From Shewanellaceae bacterium (GTDB lineage: Bacteria; Pseudomonadota; Gammaproteobacteria; Enterobacterales; Shewanellaceae), in NCBI GenBank assembly GCA_016779685.1, contig JADHND010000081.1, positions 1 through 7,081 of the forward strand: 7,081 nucleotides of DNA. Direction: 5' to 3'. Made by a program: the position numbers and the translations under genes. Position 1 is the stretch's first letter, and each line of letters opens with the position of its first letter. Below the pieces are notes generated by a model. It was given only the letters and a program-made list of their open reading frames with translations. It was not told where the DNA came from and made no database searches. Positions 6,642 through 7,081 of this stretch are shown here, one piece after another.

Positions 6642-7081
6642 AAATTGCTGACTGGATAAGTGCTGATTAGTTTTGTGCGAAGTGTGCATCGACTTATGTT
6701 CAGCATTTGAGTTAGATTGAGAATGCGCAAAGAAATAGTTGATACGAGCAACTGTTTTAAGTGCGTCAACATCAATTCTTAAGGCTGATATTCTGGCATT
6801 TAATTCTGCGATTCTTGCTCGAACAACTTCGGCAAACTCGCCATCATCATTTGTGTAGGCTGTCAATGACGCTTCTGCTTGGTCATGAGTTTGTTTAAGG
6901 AGTTGTTCTTGATAGATAGATTGTCTATCTGATAAGCGTTTAAGCTGCCTTAGCTCTTTTTCAATTTCGCTAATCATTTGTTTTGTTAACAGCAATTTCT
7001 CTGTTCTGACAGCTTCTGTTTCCGCGATTGATGCGGCAACTTGTTTATCTTGTCTATTTTCAGTGAATAACGGTAAATCAA
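6630..7081 (-). CDS. TolC/CusC-like outer-membrane factor, C-terminal part only
   Basis: The frame is open from the right window edge; 149 whole codons are visible (from 7079), so the start and most of the protein are missing. It begins DLPLFTENRQDKQVAAS, the motif found at the start of the second periplasmic helix pair of TolC-family proteins, followed by about 100 residues of charged, coiled-coil-like helix (IAETEAVRTEKLL, ISEIEKELRQLKRLSDRQ, FAEVVRARIAELNARISALRID) and a typical end, ALKTVARINYFF. The protein would form the outer-membrane channel of the CusCBA pump, which its place directly before cusB supports. After the fold ends, a tail of about 32 residues follows (6633-6728), rich in Ser, Asn, Gln and His (five His, one Met), on the periplasmic side if topology is standard. 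Apparent internal starts (TTG at 6995, ATG at 6977) are not real starts, because the homologous frame continues upstream. Whether it is a lipoprotein like E. coli CusC cannot be seen. Confidence 0.85.
   Translation of the reverse strand, partial: DLPLFTENRQDKQVAASIAETEAVRTEKLLLTKQMISEIEKELRQLKRLSDRQSIYQEQLLKQTHDQAEASLTAYTNDDGEFAEVVRARIAELNARISALRIDVDALKTVARINYFFAHSQSNSNAEHKSMHTSHKTNQHLSSQQFGEK

Noticed and set aside
6533..6775. Minus-strand open frame bridging the outer-membrane factor and cusB
   Set aside because: A different frame overlapping the ends of two well-supported genes; no family resemblance.

Overview
The window is one tightly packed stretch of six genes, all read from the minus strand, so transcription runs from the right edge (7081) to the left edge (1). 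In transcription order they are: the C-terminal end of a TolC/CusC-like outer-membrane factor (7081-6630, cut by the window edge), the periplasmic adaptor cusB (6630-4888), the RND pump cusA (4873-1709), copC (1655-1308), copD (1288-401), and a secreted NTF2-like (SnoaL/DUF4440-type) protein (379-1, whose 3' end lies outside the window). Gaps between genes are 1-nt overlap, 14, 53, 19 and 21 nt. I see no terminator or convincing internal promoter, so this looks like a single copper/silver handling operon. Its promoter, any regulator and the first part of the outer-membrane gene lie outside the window.

The organism is most likely a Gram-negative gammaproteobacterium. The outer-membrane factor, adaptor and RND pump need a two-membrane envelope, and the base composition (AT-leaning) and protein style fit marine Alteromonadales-like bacteria such as Alteromonas, Pseudoalteromonas, Colwellia or Shewanella. 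That placement is an inference and is not resolved to genus. No mobile element, RNA gene or CRISPR array is visible.

How the parts fit: CusCBA-type systems take Cu(I)/Ag(I) from the periplasm and push it across the outer membrane. This CusA keeps the three periplasmic methionines known to bind Cu(I)/Ag(I) in E. coli CusA. The CusB is unusually long because two CusF-like metallochaperone domains are fused in tandem to its C terminus. The first keeps all four metal-site residues (His, Trp, Met, Met); the second has lost three of them. CopC is a small periplasmic protein with a Cu(II)-type site (predicted N-terminal His plus Asp-x-His) and CopD is its eight-helix inner-membrane partner. The last gene encodes a secreted NTF2-fold protein with a His/Met cluster and, like CopC, a predicted mature N-terminal histidine.

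Points most worth a second look are the degenerate second CusF domain, the His-rich tail on the outer-membrane factor, the replacement of the proposed proton-relay lysine of CusA by valine, and the NTF2-like protein as a candidate uncharacterised copper-binding component.
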